In this document: positions 49,784 to 57,892 of the stretch, piece by piece | Position numbering within the stretch: position 1 is the first letter of the stretch | How the letters are laid out: each line of letters opens with the position of its first letter | Notes under the pieces: model-generated | What the model was told of the DNA's origin: nothing | What the model saw: the letters and a program-made list of their open reading frames with translations, nothing else | The model's database searches: none | NCBI GenBank assembly: GCA_013285405.1 | Contig: CP053446.1 | Location: forward strand, 843,985 to 907,984 | Origin: Ignavibacteriota bacterium | GTDB taxonomy: Bacteria > Bacteroidota > Ignavibacteria > Ignavibacteriales > Ignavibacteriaceae | DNA length: 64,000 nt | Reading direction: 5' to 3' | Position numbers and translations under genes: made by a program

Positions 49784-49890
49784 TTATTCTTCTTTTTCAA
49801 ATGATTTTATATATCAAATATAACGAACTCATTTTTATTATATTTTTTTTTAATTTAAGGAATAATTATCAATCATTTTTTGAAAGAGTA

Positions 49891-50700
49891 ATGATGAAGC
49901 AAAACCTAATTACCCTGACGATTACAATTTTAACATTTATTGTTTTACAATCCTGCAGCACAGTTCCATTAACAGGAAGATCACAGCTTAATATGATACC
50001 AAGCAGCGAAATGCTCTCAATGAGCTTTCAACAATATGATCAGTTCTTAAAAGAAAATAAATTAAGCACGAATCAGACTGAAGTTAATTTAGTAAAAAAT
50101 ACAGGAGTAAAAATTCAGCATGCTGTTGAGAGATATATGAAAGAAAATAATTTATCTGACAGATTGAATGGGTACAAGTGGGAATTTAATCTTGTTAAAG
50201 ACGATCAGGTAAATGCATGGTGTATGCCCGGTGGAAAAGTTGTTGTTTATACGGGGATTCTTCCTGTTACAAAAGACGAAGCTGGTTTGGCTGTAGTAAT
50301 GGGTCACGAAATTGCCCATGCAATTGCTGAACACGGAAACGAAAGAATGAGTCAACAGTTATTACAGCAGGCTGGCGCGGTTGGTTTAATGGTAGCAATG
50401 AAAGAAGAGCCAGCACAAACACAGGCACTATGGCTTTCGGTTTATGGAGTTGGAACTACAGTAGGAATTATGCTTCCATACAGCAGAACTCAGGAAAGTG
50501 AAGCTGATCATCTCGGATTAATTTTTATGGCGATGGCTGGATACGATCCACACGCTGCACCCGAATTCTGGAAAAGAATGGCTGCATCAAAACAAGGTGG
50601 ACAACCGCCTGAGTTTCTTAGTACTCATCCATCAGATCAAACAAGAATAAATGACATCACCTCCTGGATTCCTGAAGCGATGAAATATTATAAAAAGTAA
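49891..50700 (+). CDS. M48-family metalloprotease lipoprotein
   Basis: About 269 residues. A lipobox (ILTFIVLQSC) follows the start at ATG 49891 or 49894; the longer open frame from 49690 runs into the antisense strand of ychF and is rejected. The zinc site is HEIAH (in VVMGHEIAHAIAEHG), with the third ligand in ESEADHLGL. This is the LoiP/BepA-like group of small outer-membrane-attached M48 proteases involved in envelope quality control. It ends at FLSTHPSDQTRI, also typical. Single gene. Confidence 0.92.
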   Translation: MMKQNLITLTITILTFIVLQSCSTVPLTGRSQLNMIPSSEMLSMSFQQYDQFLKENKLSTNQTEVNLVKNTGVKIQHAVERYMKENNLSDRLNGYKWEFNLVKDDQVNAWCMPGGKVVVYTGILPVTKDEAGLAVVMGHEIAHAIAEHGNERMSQQLLQQAGAVGLMVAMKEEPAQTQALWLSVYGVGTTVGIMLPYSRTQESEADHLGLIFMAMAGYDPHAAPEFWKRMAASKQGGQPPEFLSTHPSDQTRINDITSWIPEAMKYYKK

Positions 50701-50740
50701 TCGCGCTAAAAATCTTAAATGATATTTTCAAAAATGTTTT

Positions 50741-50995
50741 ATGATTGACTTTGCGGAAAGAAAGATTAATAAACTTCTGATTAAAATTGACAGGACAACT
50801 TGTATTGCCACACAAAACTATATCAAAGCAGCACCAAATTTCTTTGAACTTGATGATGAGAGAATTTGTGCATTTAAGGATTCAACAGAAACTACACCGA
50901 ATGAAGAAATTATAGAAGCTTGTTCAGTCTGCCCGGTTCAGGCTTTATATGTACTGGATGAAAATGGGAAACAGCTTGTCCCTAAATTTTTGTAG
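50741..50995 (+). CDS. ferredoxin-like protein with an incomplete cysteine set
   Basis: 84 residues with the fold pattern of single-cluster ferredoxins: IDRTTCIATQNYIKAAPNFFELDD at the front (motif quoted in part) and ACSVCPVQALYV at the back. Usual relatives read CxxxxxC before the helix. Here the second Cys is Tyr (QNYIKAAP) and the third is absent. The C-terminal motif has two cysteines, one more than usual. With three cysteines it may carry a 3Fe-4S cluster or none. It lies 41 nt after the M48 gene. Confidence 0.72.
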   Translation: MIDFAERKINKLLIKIDRTTCIATQNYIKAAPNFFELDDERICAFKDSTETTPNEEIIEACSVCPVQALYVLDENGKQLVPKFL

Positions 50996-51012
50996 ATTTT
51001 AATTTTTTTAGT

Positions 51013-51714
51013 TTACCAGTCCATTACTTTTTTATCACTCCAGAATAATCCTGTTTTATCAATAGGAGTTTCAGTTGCAAGCCAGACAATAGTCTCCGCA
51101 CCCTTTTTCACAGAACGGGTTGCTGTCCAGCCACCCATATCTGTTCTAACCCAGCCGGGACAAACCGAATTAACTGCTATCTTTTTTCCTTTTAATGCTG
51201 AAGCAAACTGTTTTGTAATTGCATTTAATGTTGTTTTAGAAATACTGTAAGCAGGTGCATAACTATCCATATCATGGAGAGCACCGGCATTACTTGAAAC
51301 ATTAATTATCCTACCTCCTTTCTCCAAGAATGGAAGAAATTCTCTTATAACTATAAATGCACCAATTGAATTTGTATTTAACACACTACGGAACTCTTCG
51401 GTAGAAAGTTTAATAATTTCAGAATCTTTAAATATTGCGGCATTATTAATTAAAACGTCCAACCGAATTTTTAGCTTTTCAAATTCAGATGCTGCAATCT
51501 TAATACTTTCTTCATTGGAAACATCCATCTGGATGAAGTCAGCTATAATTTTTTCATTCCTTAATTTTTCAACTTTATCATTCCCTTTATCACTATTTCG
51601 CGCAGACAGGAAAATGTGATAACCAAGTAGTCCTAATTGCCTGCAAACTTCCAGACCAATTCCACGATTGCCTCCAGTTACAAGAACAGTTTTAAGAATT
51701 GATTGCCCCATCAA
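51013..51714 (-). CDS. short-chain dehydrogenase/reductase
   Basis: A 233-residue classical SDR. The cofactor loop is VTGGNRGIGLEV, NNAAIF is the adenine-site NNAG-type motif, and the catalytic Ser-Tyr-Lys are S in INVSSNAG and YSISK. The Arg after the cofactor loop (NRG, RN at strand 2) suggests NADP(H). The start is ATG 51714 or the adjacent ATG 51711. It starts 12 nt after the next gene to its right, so both oxidoreductases are one operon. Substrate unknown. Confidence 0.9.
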   Translation of the reverse strand: MMGQSILKTVLVTGGNRGIGLEVCRQLGLLGYHIFLSARNSDKGNDKVEKLRNEKIIADFIQMDVSNEESIKIAASEFEKLKIRLDVLINNAAIFKDSEIIKLSTEEFRSVLNTNSIGAFIVIREFLPFLEKGGRIINVSSNAGALHDMDSYAPAYSISKTTLNAITKQFASALKGKKIAVNSVCPGWVRTDMGGWTATRSVKKGAETIVWLATETPIDKTGLFWSDKKVMDW

Positions 51715-51726
51715 TCTGAACTTAGA

Positions 51727-52419
51727 TCAATTATTTCCAACTACTATCTTAAAATTAAATATTGGAGTTCCAAGAGCGCCCCACAATCTCACCCATATCG
51801 GAAGTAATTGTTCTGTTCCTCTTGCTGTTGAAATGTCTCCCATATCTATTATATCATTTTCATTCCAACCGAAAGTTGTTAAAAGTTTTTTGATTTCGGA
51901 TTTTGCACCTCCATCATTACCATTAAGAAAAATATTTGTTGGTTCTGGCAATAATTTTGGATTCACCATCAGATAAGCAGTTAATGTGTTTAGACTTTTC
52001 ACAACTTTAGTTTTGGTAAATGTTCTTTGGATAAGTTCACTCAGAGAATCTGTATTACTGATTGTTAAAGTTGGAGGCATTCCTTTTGAAAAATCAAGTG
52101 GGTTGGAAATATCAAGTAATATTTTATTTGAAAGATTATTTTCACCAGCTAATTTAAGAGCATCGATTGAACCGGTACCACTTGTTGCATTAACAAGCAG
52201 TTCTCCGAATGACGCAGCTTCTGAATAAGTTCCAAGCTGAACTTTTGAATTATTTTTCAGCCATTCGTTAAATGGTGGTCTTCCAAAATTATCCTTCCCG
52301 GTTTTTGCAAGTGTCGCTTGTTTATCTCTTGTTCCAATGAACACCTGATGACCAAGTTGAACTAACTTTTCCGCAATAGTTTGTCCTACCACACCGGTAC
52401 CAAAAATTCCTATTTTCAT
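51727..52419 (-). CDS. NAD(P)-binding F420-reductase-like oxidoreductase
   Basis: A 230-residue Rossmann protein of the coenzyme F420-dependent/8-hydroxy-5-deazaflavin:NADP oxidoreductase-like (NAD_binding F420 / DUF) group. The dinucleotide loop is GIFGTGVVGQTIAEKL with IGTRD at the end of strand 2 (NADP preference). DISNPLDFSKG and VKSLNTLTAYLMVNP are typical of these plasmid- and chromosome-borne reductases. F420 use is unlikely in this organism, so the name reflects fold only. It is the first gene of a two-gene operon with the SDR. Confidence 0.82.
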   Translation of the reverse strand: MKIGIFGTGVVGQTIAEKLVQLGHQVFIGTRDKQATLAKTGKDNFGRPPFNEWLKNNSKVQLGTYSEAASFGELLVNATSGTGSIDALKLAGENNLSNKILLDISNPLDFSKGMPPTLTISNTDSLSELIQRTFTKTKVVKSLNTLTAYLMVNPKLLPEPTNIFLNGNDGGAKSEIKKLLTTFGWNENDIIDMGDISTARGTEQLLPIWVRLWGALGTPIFNFKIVVGNN

Positions 52420-52500
52420 TTTTAACTCCTTAGTTTATTTATAATTATTTGCATCCAATCTAATAAAAAATAATTTAATGAGTCAACTATTTCCATATAC

Positions 52501-52520
52501 TTACTAATGCTCATCCCGGA
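52501..52520 (-). repeat. weak carB 3'-end-like remnant, left-most
   Basis: TTACTAATGCTCATCCC matches 15 of 17 positions of the carB-end copy at 60905. It lies upstream of the DUF6051 gene. The match is short and could be chance, but it fits the spacing of the other copies. Confidence 0.35.
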
Positions 52521-52638
52521 TTTAAAATCATAAATCAGATATATTTTATTAATGCACATTTCGATTATCTCTATTATTTTCTGAATGGTTAATATTTAAA
52601 ACACTAACTTTAAAGAAAGGAATAAATATTTTTTTCAA

Positions 52639-53874
52639 ATGGAATACTCTGAAACCTTTTCGAAACTCAGATCACTTTTCTTTTCAAATGGACCAATCGC
52701 TCCGCAAGGCATAAAATTTGGCGATGTTGTTATTTATAAATTTAATTTTCATTCCTCATCCTACGATCTGCTTCCAGGAAACAACAACTATTATTGCAAA
52801 AAACACAATATAAATTTTAACAACTCATTCACGTTCTTCAATGATGTCGGGACCATTCAAAACGGAGTTCATATTGAAGATATTGCTGTAGAAGAAAACA
52901 GGAACTTCAGCTACTACATATTAAAACCACAGAACCAAAACAAGATTAAGAAAGTTACATTCCTCTTTCATGGTTTCAACGAAAAAAACTGGGATAAGTA
53001 TCTGCCTTGGGCTGAAGCAATCTGCGCAAGAACACAAAGTGCAATTGTTTTTTTTCCAATAGCTTTTCACATGCAGCGCTCGCCGCTTAGCTGGAGTGAC
53101 AAAAGAAAAATGTATGAGTTGAGCGAAAAGAGAAAAAAGAAATATCCAAACATTATCAATTCCACCCTATCGAATGTTGCAATTAGTATGAGGCTTCATT
53201 CAATGCCTCAAAGATTTATCTGGTCTGGATTACAGACATATTATGATGTAATCAACTTTCTGGAAGATTGCAGAAATAATAAGCACGAATTGATCGATAA
53301 ACAATTTTCATTTGACATTTTTGCATATTCGATTGGTGGTCTGCTTGCACTTATACTTAAATTATCAAATCACAATAACTACTTTGATGATTCAAAAGTA
53401 TGCTTGTTTTGCAGTGGTGCTGTTTTTAACCGTCTTTCTCCAGTCTCAAAATTTATTTTGGATAGTGAGGCAAATGTTGCTCTTTACTCATACCTCATCG
53501 AACATATTGATATTTTTTTAAAAAGAGATGCTCTGCTTCATCATTACATTGAAGATGATCATTTTGAAGGGAAAGTTTTCCGCTCAATGCTCGATTACCA
53601 CAATATGAGAGAATTCAGAGAAGCGCTTCTCAGAAAATTTGAAAAGCAAATCTATGCAATTTCGTTGAAGAAAGATTCCGTTATTCCTTCGTTTGAAATA
53701 ATGAATACGTTAAACGGAGCGTTCAGGGATATTCAAATTAAAGTTGAAGAGCTTGATTTCAGTTACGATTACATGCACGAAAATCCCTTCCCTGTTAACC
53801 ACAAGTACTCAGCGAAGATTGATGAAAATTTTACGAATGTATTTGAAAAAGTAGGAAAGTTTTTAAGTGCCTGA
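52639..53874 (+). CDS. alpha/beta-hydrolase fold protein (DUF6051-like)
   Basis: 411 residues. FLFHGFNEKNWDKYLPWAE gives the oxyanion HG motif of an alpha/beta hydrolase, and FAYSIGGLLALIL is the nucleophile elbow (GxSxG-like, with A-Y-S-I-G-G). A late His is in the YDYMHENPFPVNHKYS region. IVFFPIAFHMQRSPLSWSD is a conserved feature I associate with DUF6051 proteins. The substrate is unknown. It is the left-most gene of the accessory island. Confidence 0.75.
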   Translation: MEYSETFSKLRSLFFSNGPIAPQGIKFGDVVIYKFNFHSSSYDLLPGNNNYYCKKHNINFNNSFTFFNDVGTIQNGVHIEDIAVEENRNFSYYILKPQNQNKIKKVTFLFHGFNEKNWDKYLPWAEAICARTQSAIVFFPIAFHMQRSPLSWSDKRKMYELSEKRKKKYPNIINSTLSNVAISMRLHSMPQRFIWSGLQTYYDVINFLEDCRNNKHELIDKQFSFDIFAYSIGGLLALILKLSNHNNYFDDSKVCLFCSGAVFNRLSPVSKFILDSEANVALYSYLIEHIDIFLKRDALLHHYIEDDHFEGKVFRSMLDYHNMREFREALLRKFEKQIYAISLKKDSVIPSFEIMNTLNGAFRDIQIKVEELDFSYDYMHENPFPVNHKYSAKIDENFTNVFEKVGKFLSA

Positions 53875-53900
53875 TGGGAGTATGATAACTCATCTAATAA

Positions 53901-53925
53901 TTACTGTACATATCCCAACCTTTAA
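53901..53925 (-). repeat. degenerate carB 3'-end-like remnant
   Basis: TTACTGTACATATCCCAACC resembles the carB end at 62994 (TAACTGTACTCATCCCAACT) with only a few changes, in the same orientation. It precedes the TTATTATTGCGGTAAA repeat at 53972. Confidence 0.5.
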
Positions 53926-53971
53926 AACTCAATATTTTTTCAGAATAATTATAGAAGTTTATTTTTATTTA

Positions 53972-53997
53972 TTATTATTGCGGTAAATAATTAGTTA
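53972..53997 (+). repeat. module leader repeat, copy 1
   Basis: A 26-nt sequence containing TTATTATTGCGGTAAA and AATTAGTTA. It differs at one position from the copy at 58575. It lies upstream of the VOC gene. Confidence 0.75.
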
Positions 53998-54056
53998 CTA
54001 CCAATTTTAGGACCGTGCAATGGACATATCATATTTGCTGTCAAAACGATTTTTTT

Positions 54057-54078
54057 TTATTGATACTCTTCCAATTTA
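54057..54078 (-). repeat. weak carB 3'-end-like remnant
   Basis: TTATTGATACTCTTCCAATT resembles the strong copy's TTACTGATACTCATCCCAAC, same orientation. Short and AT-rich, so only suggestive. Confidence 0.35.
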
Positions 54079-54143
54079 TAGGATGAGAACAGAATAACAA
54101 TAAAAATAAAACAACTACTGACAACTCAACAACACATCGACTA

Positions 54144-54551
54144 ATGCTTAAACATATCAAACTTATAGAGACAATATTTTACGTCAACGACCAAGAGGTA
54201 AGTTGCAAGTTTTATCAAAATCTATTTCGTATGCAGGCAGACCTAAATGTTCCGGGTATGACAGAATTTCACTTGTCAGTCAATTGTAAAATTGGGCTAA
54301 TGCCAAATAAAGGAATTGCAAAAATATTAGTAGACAAAATACCGCATCCAGACAGCGGGAATGGGATTCCGAGATGTGAACTGTATTTGTATGTTGAAAA
54401 TATTCAGCTTGAATTTGATAATGCAATTAAAAGTGGGGCAAAACTAATAAGTCCTATTATTGAAAGAGACTGGGGAGACAAGGTTTGCTACTTTTCCGAT
54501 CCGGACGGACATATCATTGCATTTGCGGAGAAAATGGAGAAAGAGAACTAA
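54144..54551 (+). CDS. VOC-family (glyoxalase/bleomycin-resistance-like) protein
   Basis: 135 residues with two betaalphabetabetabeta modules. IETIFYVNDQEVSCKFYQNLF is the first strand-helix, and CYFSDPDGHIIAFAEK is the C-terminal VOC signature with the acidic metal ligand E. FHLSVNCKIGLMPN and CELYLYVENIQLEFDNAIKSG fill the middle. Such proteins act as lyases, dioxygenases or drug-binding proteins; the exact role is unknown. It is a single-gene module between a leader repeat and a long stem-loop. Confidence 0.85.
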   Translation: MLKHIKLIETIFYVNDQEVSCKFYQNLFRMQADLNVPGMTEFHLSVNCKIGLMPNKGIAKILVDKIPHPDSGNGIPRCELYLYVENIQLEFDNAIKSGAKLISPIIERDWGDKVCYFSDPDGHIIAFAEKMEKEN

Positions 54552-54621
54552 GTGAACTCAAAATTTATAACTGTAACTTGCAACACCACACCAGACTAAT
54601 GAACCACTGTTGGTAACACAC

Positions 54622-54726
54622 GTTTTGCGTTGTGCGGGCTGGCGTGCAAACCTGTAACTTTGTACTTCTAATTAACATTAATAATAAATTGAAACTTTGT
54701 ACTTTGAAACCCGCCGATGTTAAAAC
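54622..54726. repeat. long stem-loop element 1 (cassette-end-like)
   Basis: Outer arms 54622-54638 (GTTTTGCGTTGTGCGGG) and 54710-54726 (CCCGCCGATGTTAAAAC) pair at both ends (GTTTT and GCGGG) with an unpaired middle. The loop contains a 12-nt direct repeat AACTTTGTACTT at 54656 and 54693. The layout (GCGGG-CT, TGCAA, AACTTTGTACTT, CCCGCC) is shared with the element at 60788. It lies directly before a carB-end copy. The overlapping 61-codon frame is not credible. Confidence 0.6.
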
Positions 54727-54742
54727 AGTAGAGCTTTATTCA

Positions 54743-54880
54743 TCACTGATACTCATCCCTCCAAAGGAGTCCTTTGGACAACTTTTAACCGGCAATGTAT
54801 CCGTTGTGGATAGTTGAAGAGTTTTTATAAATTTTCCTGTTGTCCGTACGCATTATCAACGGCGAGATTTAACTCTGAAA
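54743..54880 (-). repeat. carB 3'-end duplicate carrying a palindromic insert
   Basis: Read on the minus strand this resembles the last about 30 codons of carB: a degraded ATTTATAAAA region, then ACATTGCCGGTTAAAAGTTG, then an inserted palindrome, then GATGAGTATCAG and a TGA stop. A 54-nt stretch (54745-54798) is identical by eye to 62212-62265. Beyond the carB part, similarity with 60994-61040 continues (AAATTTGGA). Confidence 0.75.
54760..54778. repeat. 19-bp palindrome inside carB-end copy
   Basis: TCCAAAGGA-G-TCCTTTGGA, two perfect 9-nt arms. It interrupts the carB-like text between the codons for Ser and Asp of the KSWDEY end. The identical palindrome is at 62227. Confidence 0.8.
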
Positions 54881-54981
54881 TTTGGACAGTGGTTAATTAA
54901 TTGAACTCCTCTTTTTGTAAATAAATTATAATAATGTTTTATAAATTACTTGTAGTGATTTTTTAATATAAGAAAAAAATT

Positions 54982-55296
54982 ATGACAATAAATAATATAA
55001 AAATTCCTGATGAACGATTAAGAAATATCTGCCAAAAATATCTTGTCAAAGAACTGGCGGTGTTTGGTTCAGCTTTAACTTCTGATTTCAGAAATGACAG
55101 TGACATTGACCTACTCAACATATTTCATGATAAAGCGGAACACAGTCTTTTTAGTAAAGTTCGGATGAAAGAAGAATTTGAAGAATTGTTTGGAAGACCT
55201 GTTGATCTTATAAGTCGCAGAGCAATTGAAAACAACCGTAACTTATATAAAAGAAAAGCAATACTTGAAAATCTAAAGGTAATCTATGCAGCGTGA
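54982..55296 (+). CDS. MNT-domain nucleotidyltransferase antitoxin, copy A
   Basis: 104 residues. FGSALTSDFRNDSDIDLL contains the minimal nucleotidyltransferase motif GSX10DXD exactly, as in MntA antitoxins that AMPylate and silence a HEPN toxin. PVDLISRRAIENNRNLYKRKAILEN is the typical tail (quoted in parts). It overlaps the HEPN gene by 11 nt. It differs from copy B (62363) at about 11 of 104 positions. The start ATG 54982 follows an A-rich stretch shared with copy B. Confidence 0.9.
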   Translation: MTINNIKIPDERLRNICQKYLVKELAVFGSALTSDFRNDSDIDLLNIFHDKAEHSLFSKVRMKEEFEELFGRPVDLISRRAIENNRNLYKRKAILENLKVIYAA

Positions 55297-55615
55297 CATC
55301 AGCTATTTTTCAGATATACTTGAGTCATCTAAATTAGCTGTTAATTACCTGAAGAAAATTTCTTTCCAAGAGTTTACACGGGACACAGCAATTCAGGATG
55401 CTGTAATTCGCAGAATCGAAATTATTGGTGAAGCTCCAAATAGAATAAGCGACATATCAAGACAAATGTATGTTCATTTACCATGGATTGAGATGAAAGG
55501 AATGAGAAACCTCTTAATATATGATTATGACGAAATTGACCTCAAAGAGGTTTGGAACACCGTTAAAAATGATTTACCTTTTCTTATAAAAGAAATTGAA
55601 AAGATTCTGAATTAA
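55286..55615 (+). CDS. HEPN-domain toxin, copy A, catalytic His replaced
   Basis: 109 residues of the DUF86/HepT type. The ribonuclease motif RX4HXY should be at 74-81. Here it reads RNLLIYDY, with Tyr (codon TAT at 55520-55522) in place of His79, whereas copy B at 62667 has RNLLIHEY. Pro51 in GEAPNRIS is a second change from the usual GEAANRIS. The Tyr81 that antitoxins AMPylate is kept. RNase activity is probably lost. The stop codon lies on a carB-end copy. Confidence 0.88.
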   Translation: MQRDISYFSDILESSKLAVNYLKKISFQEFTRDTAIQDAVIRRIEIIGEAPNRISDISRQMYVHLPWIEMKGMRNLLIYDYDEIDLKEVWNTVKNDLPFLIKEIEKILN

Positions 55616-55635
55616 CTGTACTCATCCCAGTTTTT
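55612..55635 (-). repeat. short carB 3'-end duplicate at the HEPN stop
   Basis: Minus-strand reading gives K-N-W-D-E-Y-S-stop, the exact C-terminal WDEYS of carB at 62993-63010. It overlaps the copy A HEPN stop in the same way as the real carB overlaps the copy B HEPN stop. Confidence 0.75.
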
Positions 55636-55690
55636 CAACATAAATTTAAACTACCCAAATTTGATCTTTTTTTTCAGTCTCATTTAATTC

Positions 55691-55716
55691 TTATTATTGT
55701 GTCAAATAATAACTGA
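55691..55716 (+). repeat. module leader repeat, degenerate copy 2
   Basis: TTATTATTGTGTCAAATAAT resembles the leader repeats at 53972 and 58575 and occupies the same position, shortly before the next coding module. Confidence 0.45.
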
Positions 55717-55738
55717 ATAAATTTTCGTGAGTACCAAT

Positions 55739-56212
55739 ATGAAAATTAAATTATCAAATTTCTCATTTACTTTTATTTTTCTATTTCTGCTGTTTAATAA
55801 TTTAATAAGAGGTCAGGAATGGAATACCGATGAGAAAGATTTAACAAAAAGAGTTGAACAGTTCTTATTTTTTGCGGGTAATTACGATATTGAATCGATG
55901 TCAAAAATGATGACGGATCATGCAAACGTAGGAATTGCAAGGTTAAAAGATGGAAATAATTTTATAATCACGATGACAATTCAACAATATTTTGAAGAAA
56001 CGCAAAAAAGAACTCTTCGACCTTACTTCGAACCGGTAAACGAATTTACCATTCATATTGATGATGAACACTTAGCTTTTGTAAGAGCGGATGCAATTCT
56101 TTACGCTTATGGAGTACCCCAATCGCATAATTTAGACTACTTTATCTTAATGAAAGAAAATGATGTGTGGAAGTTTTTAAGTCTATCATATACTCCAACT
56201 CCAATTCCGTAG
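55739..56212 (+). CDS. exported NTF2/SnoaL-like protein
   Basis: About 157 residues from ATG 55739 (GTG 55727 would add four). A signal peptide (FTFIFLFLLFNNLIRG) precedes a cone-shaped NTF2-like domain: LTKRVEQFLFFAGNYDIESM, FTIHIDDEHLAFVRADAIL and FILMKENDVWKFLSLSYTP. The family usually has a nearby acidic or His pair; none can be assigned with certainty. It is in the same frame as the NTF2-like remnant that follows its TAG stop. Function unknown. Confidence 0.7.
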   Translation: MKIKLSNFSFTFIFLFLLFNNLIRGQEWNTDEKDLTKRVEQFLFFAGNYDIESMSKMMTDHANVGIARLKDGNNFIITMTIQQYFEETQKRTLRPYFEPVNEFTIHIDDEHLAFVRADAILYAYGVPQSHNLDYFILMKENDVWKFLSLSYTPTPIP

Positions 56213-56671
56213 AATAAAAAGATTTTTAATCTGAATATTTTTGGAAGAAGTTATGCACAAGCCTGGTGCAGTCAAAGACCCGAATTCGTTTCTTTATTTT
56301 TTGCAGAAGGCGGATCATTAACAATAAATGATAGAAATCCAGCAACCGCCAGAGAAGAAATTTCAAAAGTAGCTGAGAGCTTTATGACTGCCTTTCCTGA
56401 TATTATTGTTACAATGGATAGTCTTGTTACCACTTCAGAAGGTGCAGAGTTTTATTGGACGTTTACCGGAACTAATACAGGTCCGGGAGGAAGCGGTAAG
56501 AAAGTGAAAATCAGTGGTGTTGAAATTTGGCAGCTTGACGATAACGGACGAATAAAGAAATCACAAGGAAGTTTTGATACAGAAAAATATAATAGACAAA
56601 TTAAGAACGGATCTGAAAATAAATGTAAAACAACAACCTTCAACAAAAAACTGACTAACATTTTTATATGA
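56213..56671 (+). pseudogene. NTF2/SnoaL-like gene lacking a start codon
   Basis: The frame is open from the upstream gene's TAG (56210-56212). It encodes YAQAWCSQRPEFVSLFFAEG, SLTINDRNPATAREEI, MTAFPDIIVTMDSL, FYWTFTGTNTGPGGSG and VKISGVEIWQLDDNG, a complete SnoaL-like domain. No ATG, GTG or TTG precedes the domain in frame; the first Met (56384) would remove its first third. The tail after RQIKNG runs 19 residues further than expected. It is most simply a decayed gene, but being in frame with the preceding NTF2-like gene across a TAG, read-through or an earlier fusion cannot be excluded. Confidence 0.65.
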
Positions 56672-56693
56672 TGACACTTAAAATTGAAATAAG

Positions 56694-57269
56694 ATGAGAA
56701 AAATAATTGCTGCAATCAATATGACGCTTGATGGGTTTTGCGACCATACAGCAATCATCCCGGATGAAGAAATACATCAACATTATGCTGATCTATTAAG
56801 TAATGCAGATGCCGTTCTATATGGAAGGATTACATATCAACTTATGCAATTCTGGCAAACGCTGATAAAAAATCCTTCAGGAGAAAAATCAATGGATGAC
56901 TTTGCTGTTGCCATGGATAAAATTCCAAAAATTGTTTTTTCAAATAAGTTAAAAAATACAGATTGGGAGAGCGCGAAACTTGCAAAACAATCTCTTGAAG
57001 AAGAAGTTTTAAAACTCAAAAATTTCGTCAAAGATGGAGACAAAGACATTTTCGTTGGTAGTCGAAGCTTAATCATACAGCTAATGAATCTAAATTTAAT
57101 TGACGAATACCAACTGTGCGTTCACCCTGTCATTGTAGGAAAAGGACTACCATTATTTGAAAACATAAATGGCAAAACTATTTTTAAACTAATAAGAGCC
57201 AAGATTTTTAGTAGTGGTGCAGTAATACTTTATTATGAACCGACAAATACAAGAACAACGAACCGCTAA
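56694..57269 (+). CDS. RibD C-terminal/dihydrofolate reductase-like protein 1
   Basis: 191 residues of the RibD_C fold. MRKIIAAINMTLDGFCDHTA is the typical opening, VLYGRITYQLMQFW the NADPH-side helix, KIVFSNKL the central strand, IFVGSRSLIIQLMNLNLIDEYQL the phosphate-binding region, and HPVIVGKGLPLFE the end motif. These reductase-like proteins of Bacteroidota are poorly characterised. It starts 22 nt after the NTF2 remnant frame and is followed after 50 nt by a paralogue. Confidence 0.88.
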   Translation: MRKIIAAINMTLDGFCDHTAIIPDEEIHQHYADLLSNADAVLYGRITYQLMQFWQTLIKNPSGEKSMDDFAVAMDKIPKIVFSNKLKNTDWESAKLAKQSLEEEVLKLKNFVKDGDKDIFVGSRSLIIQLMNLNLIDEYQLCVHPVIVGKGLPLFENINGKTIFKLIRAKIFSSGAVILYYEPTNTRTTNR

Positions 57270-57319
57270 CAAGATTACTGTAAAAAGACAATAACAAACT
57301 ACAGACAACAGAGAACTTT

Positions 57320-57892
57320 ATGAGAAAAATAATTTCATTTATGCATATATCGCTTGATGGTTTTGTAGCAGGACCGAATGGAGAACTCAACTGGGCTAAA
57401 GTTGATGAGGAAATTTTTGATTTTGTCGGCAAACGGATAAGCAAAGGAGACACTGCATTATATGGACGATTAACTTATCAGATGATGGAAAGCTACTGGC
57501 CCACCGCCGGTGACAAGCCGACAGCAACCAGGCACGACATTGAACATTCAAAGTGGTATAGTAAAGTTCATAAAGTTGTTTTATCAAAAACCATGAAAGA
57601 CGTGAGTTTACTCAACACAGAAATAATTAGCGACAACCTTTCGGAGAAAATAAAAAAAATAAAACAACATGGAGATGATGATATCTTGCTTTTGGGAAGC
57701 CCGACAGCAACTCATTCGTTGTTTCAATTGAACTTAATTGATGGATATTGGTTGTTTGTTAATCCGATTATACTTGGGCAAGGCATTCCACTATTTGTAA
57801 ATGTTAAAGATAGTATAAAACTAAAACTATTGACTACCCGACAATTCACTTGCGGAGTAACTGAACTGAATTACACAGTGGATAGAGAATGA
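57320..57892 (+). CDS. RibD C-terminal/dihydrofolate reductase-like protein 2
   Basis: 190 residues, same family as the preceding gene: MRKIISFMHISLDGFVAGPN, ALYGRLTYQMMESYWPTA, KVVLSKTM, ILLLGSPTATHSLFQLNLID and NPIILGQGIPLFVN. The two are clearly paralogous but divergent, so either old duplication or separate acquisition. It is coupled to the DUF1801 gene, whose ATG directly follows its TGA stop. Confidence 0.9.
   Translation: MRKIISFMHISLDGFVAGPNGELNWAKVDEEIFDFVGKRISKGDTALYGRLTYQMMESYWPTAGDKPTATRHDIEHSKWYSKVHKVVLSKTMKDVSLLNTEIISDNLSEKIKKIKQHGDDDILLLGSPTATHSLFQLNLIDGYWLFVNPIILGQGIPLFVNVKDSIKLKLLTTRQFTCGVTELNYTVDRE

Noticed and set aside
49690..49890. N-terminal extension of the M48 protease
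   Set aside because: It is antisense to ychF and lacks a ribosome binding site; the lipoprotein signal starts at 49891/49894.
54632..54817. 61-codon plus-strand frame after the VOC gene
   Set aside because: It runs through stem-loop 1 and the carB-end copy; composition is not protein-like and no start signal is present.
56253..56330. ATG at 56253 as start of the NTF2-like remnant
   Set aside because: It is out of frame with the SnoaL domain and stops within about 25 codons.
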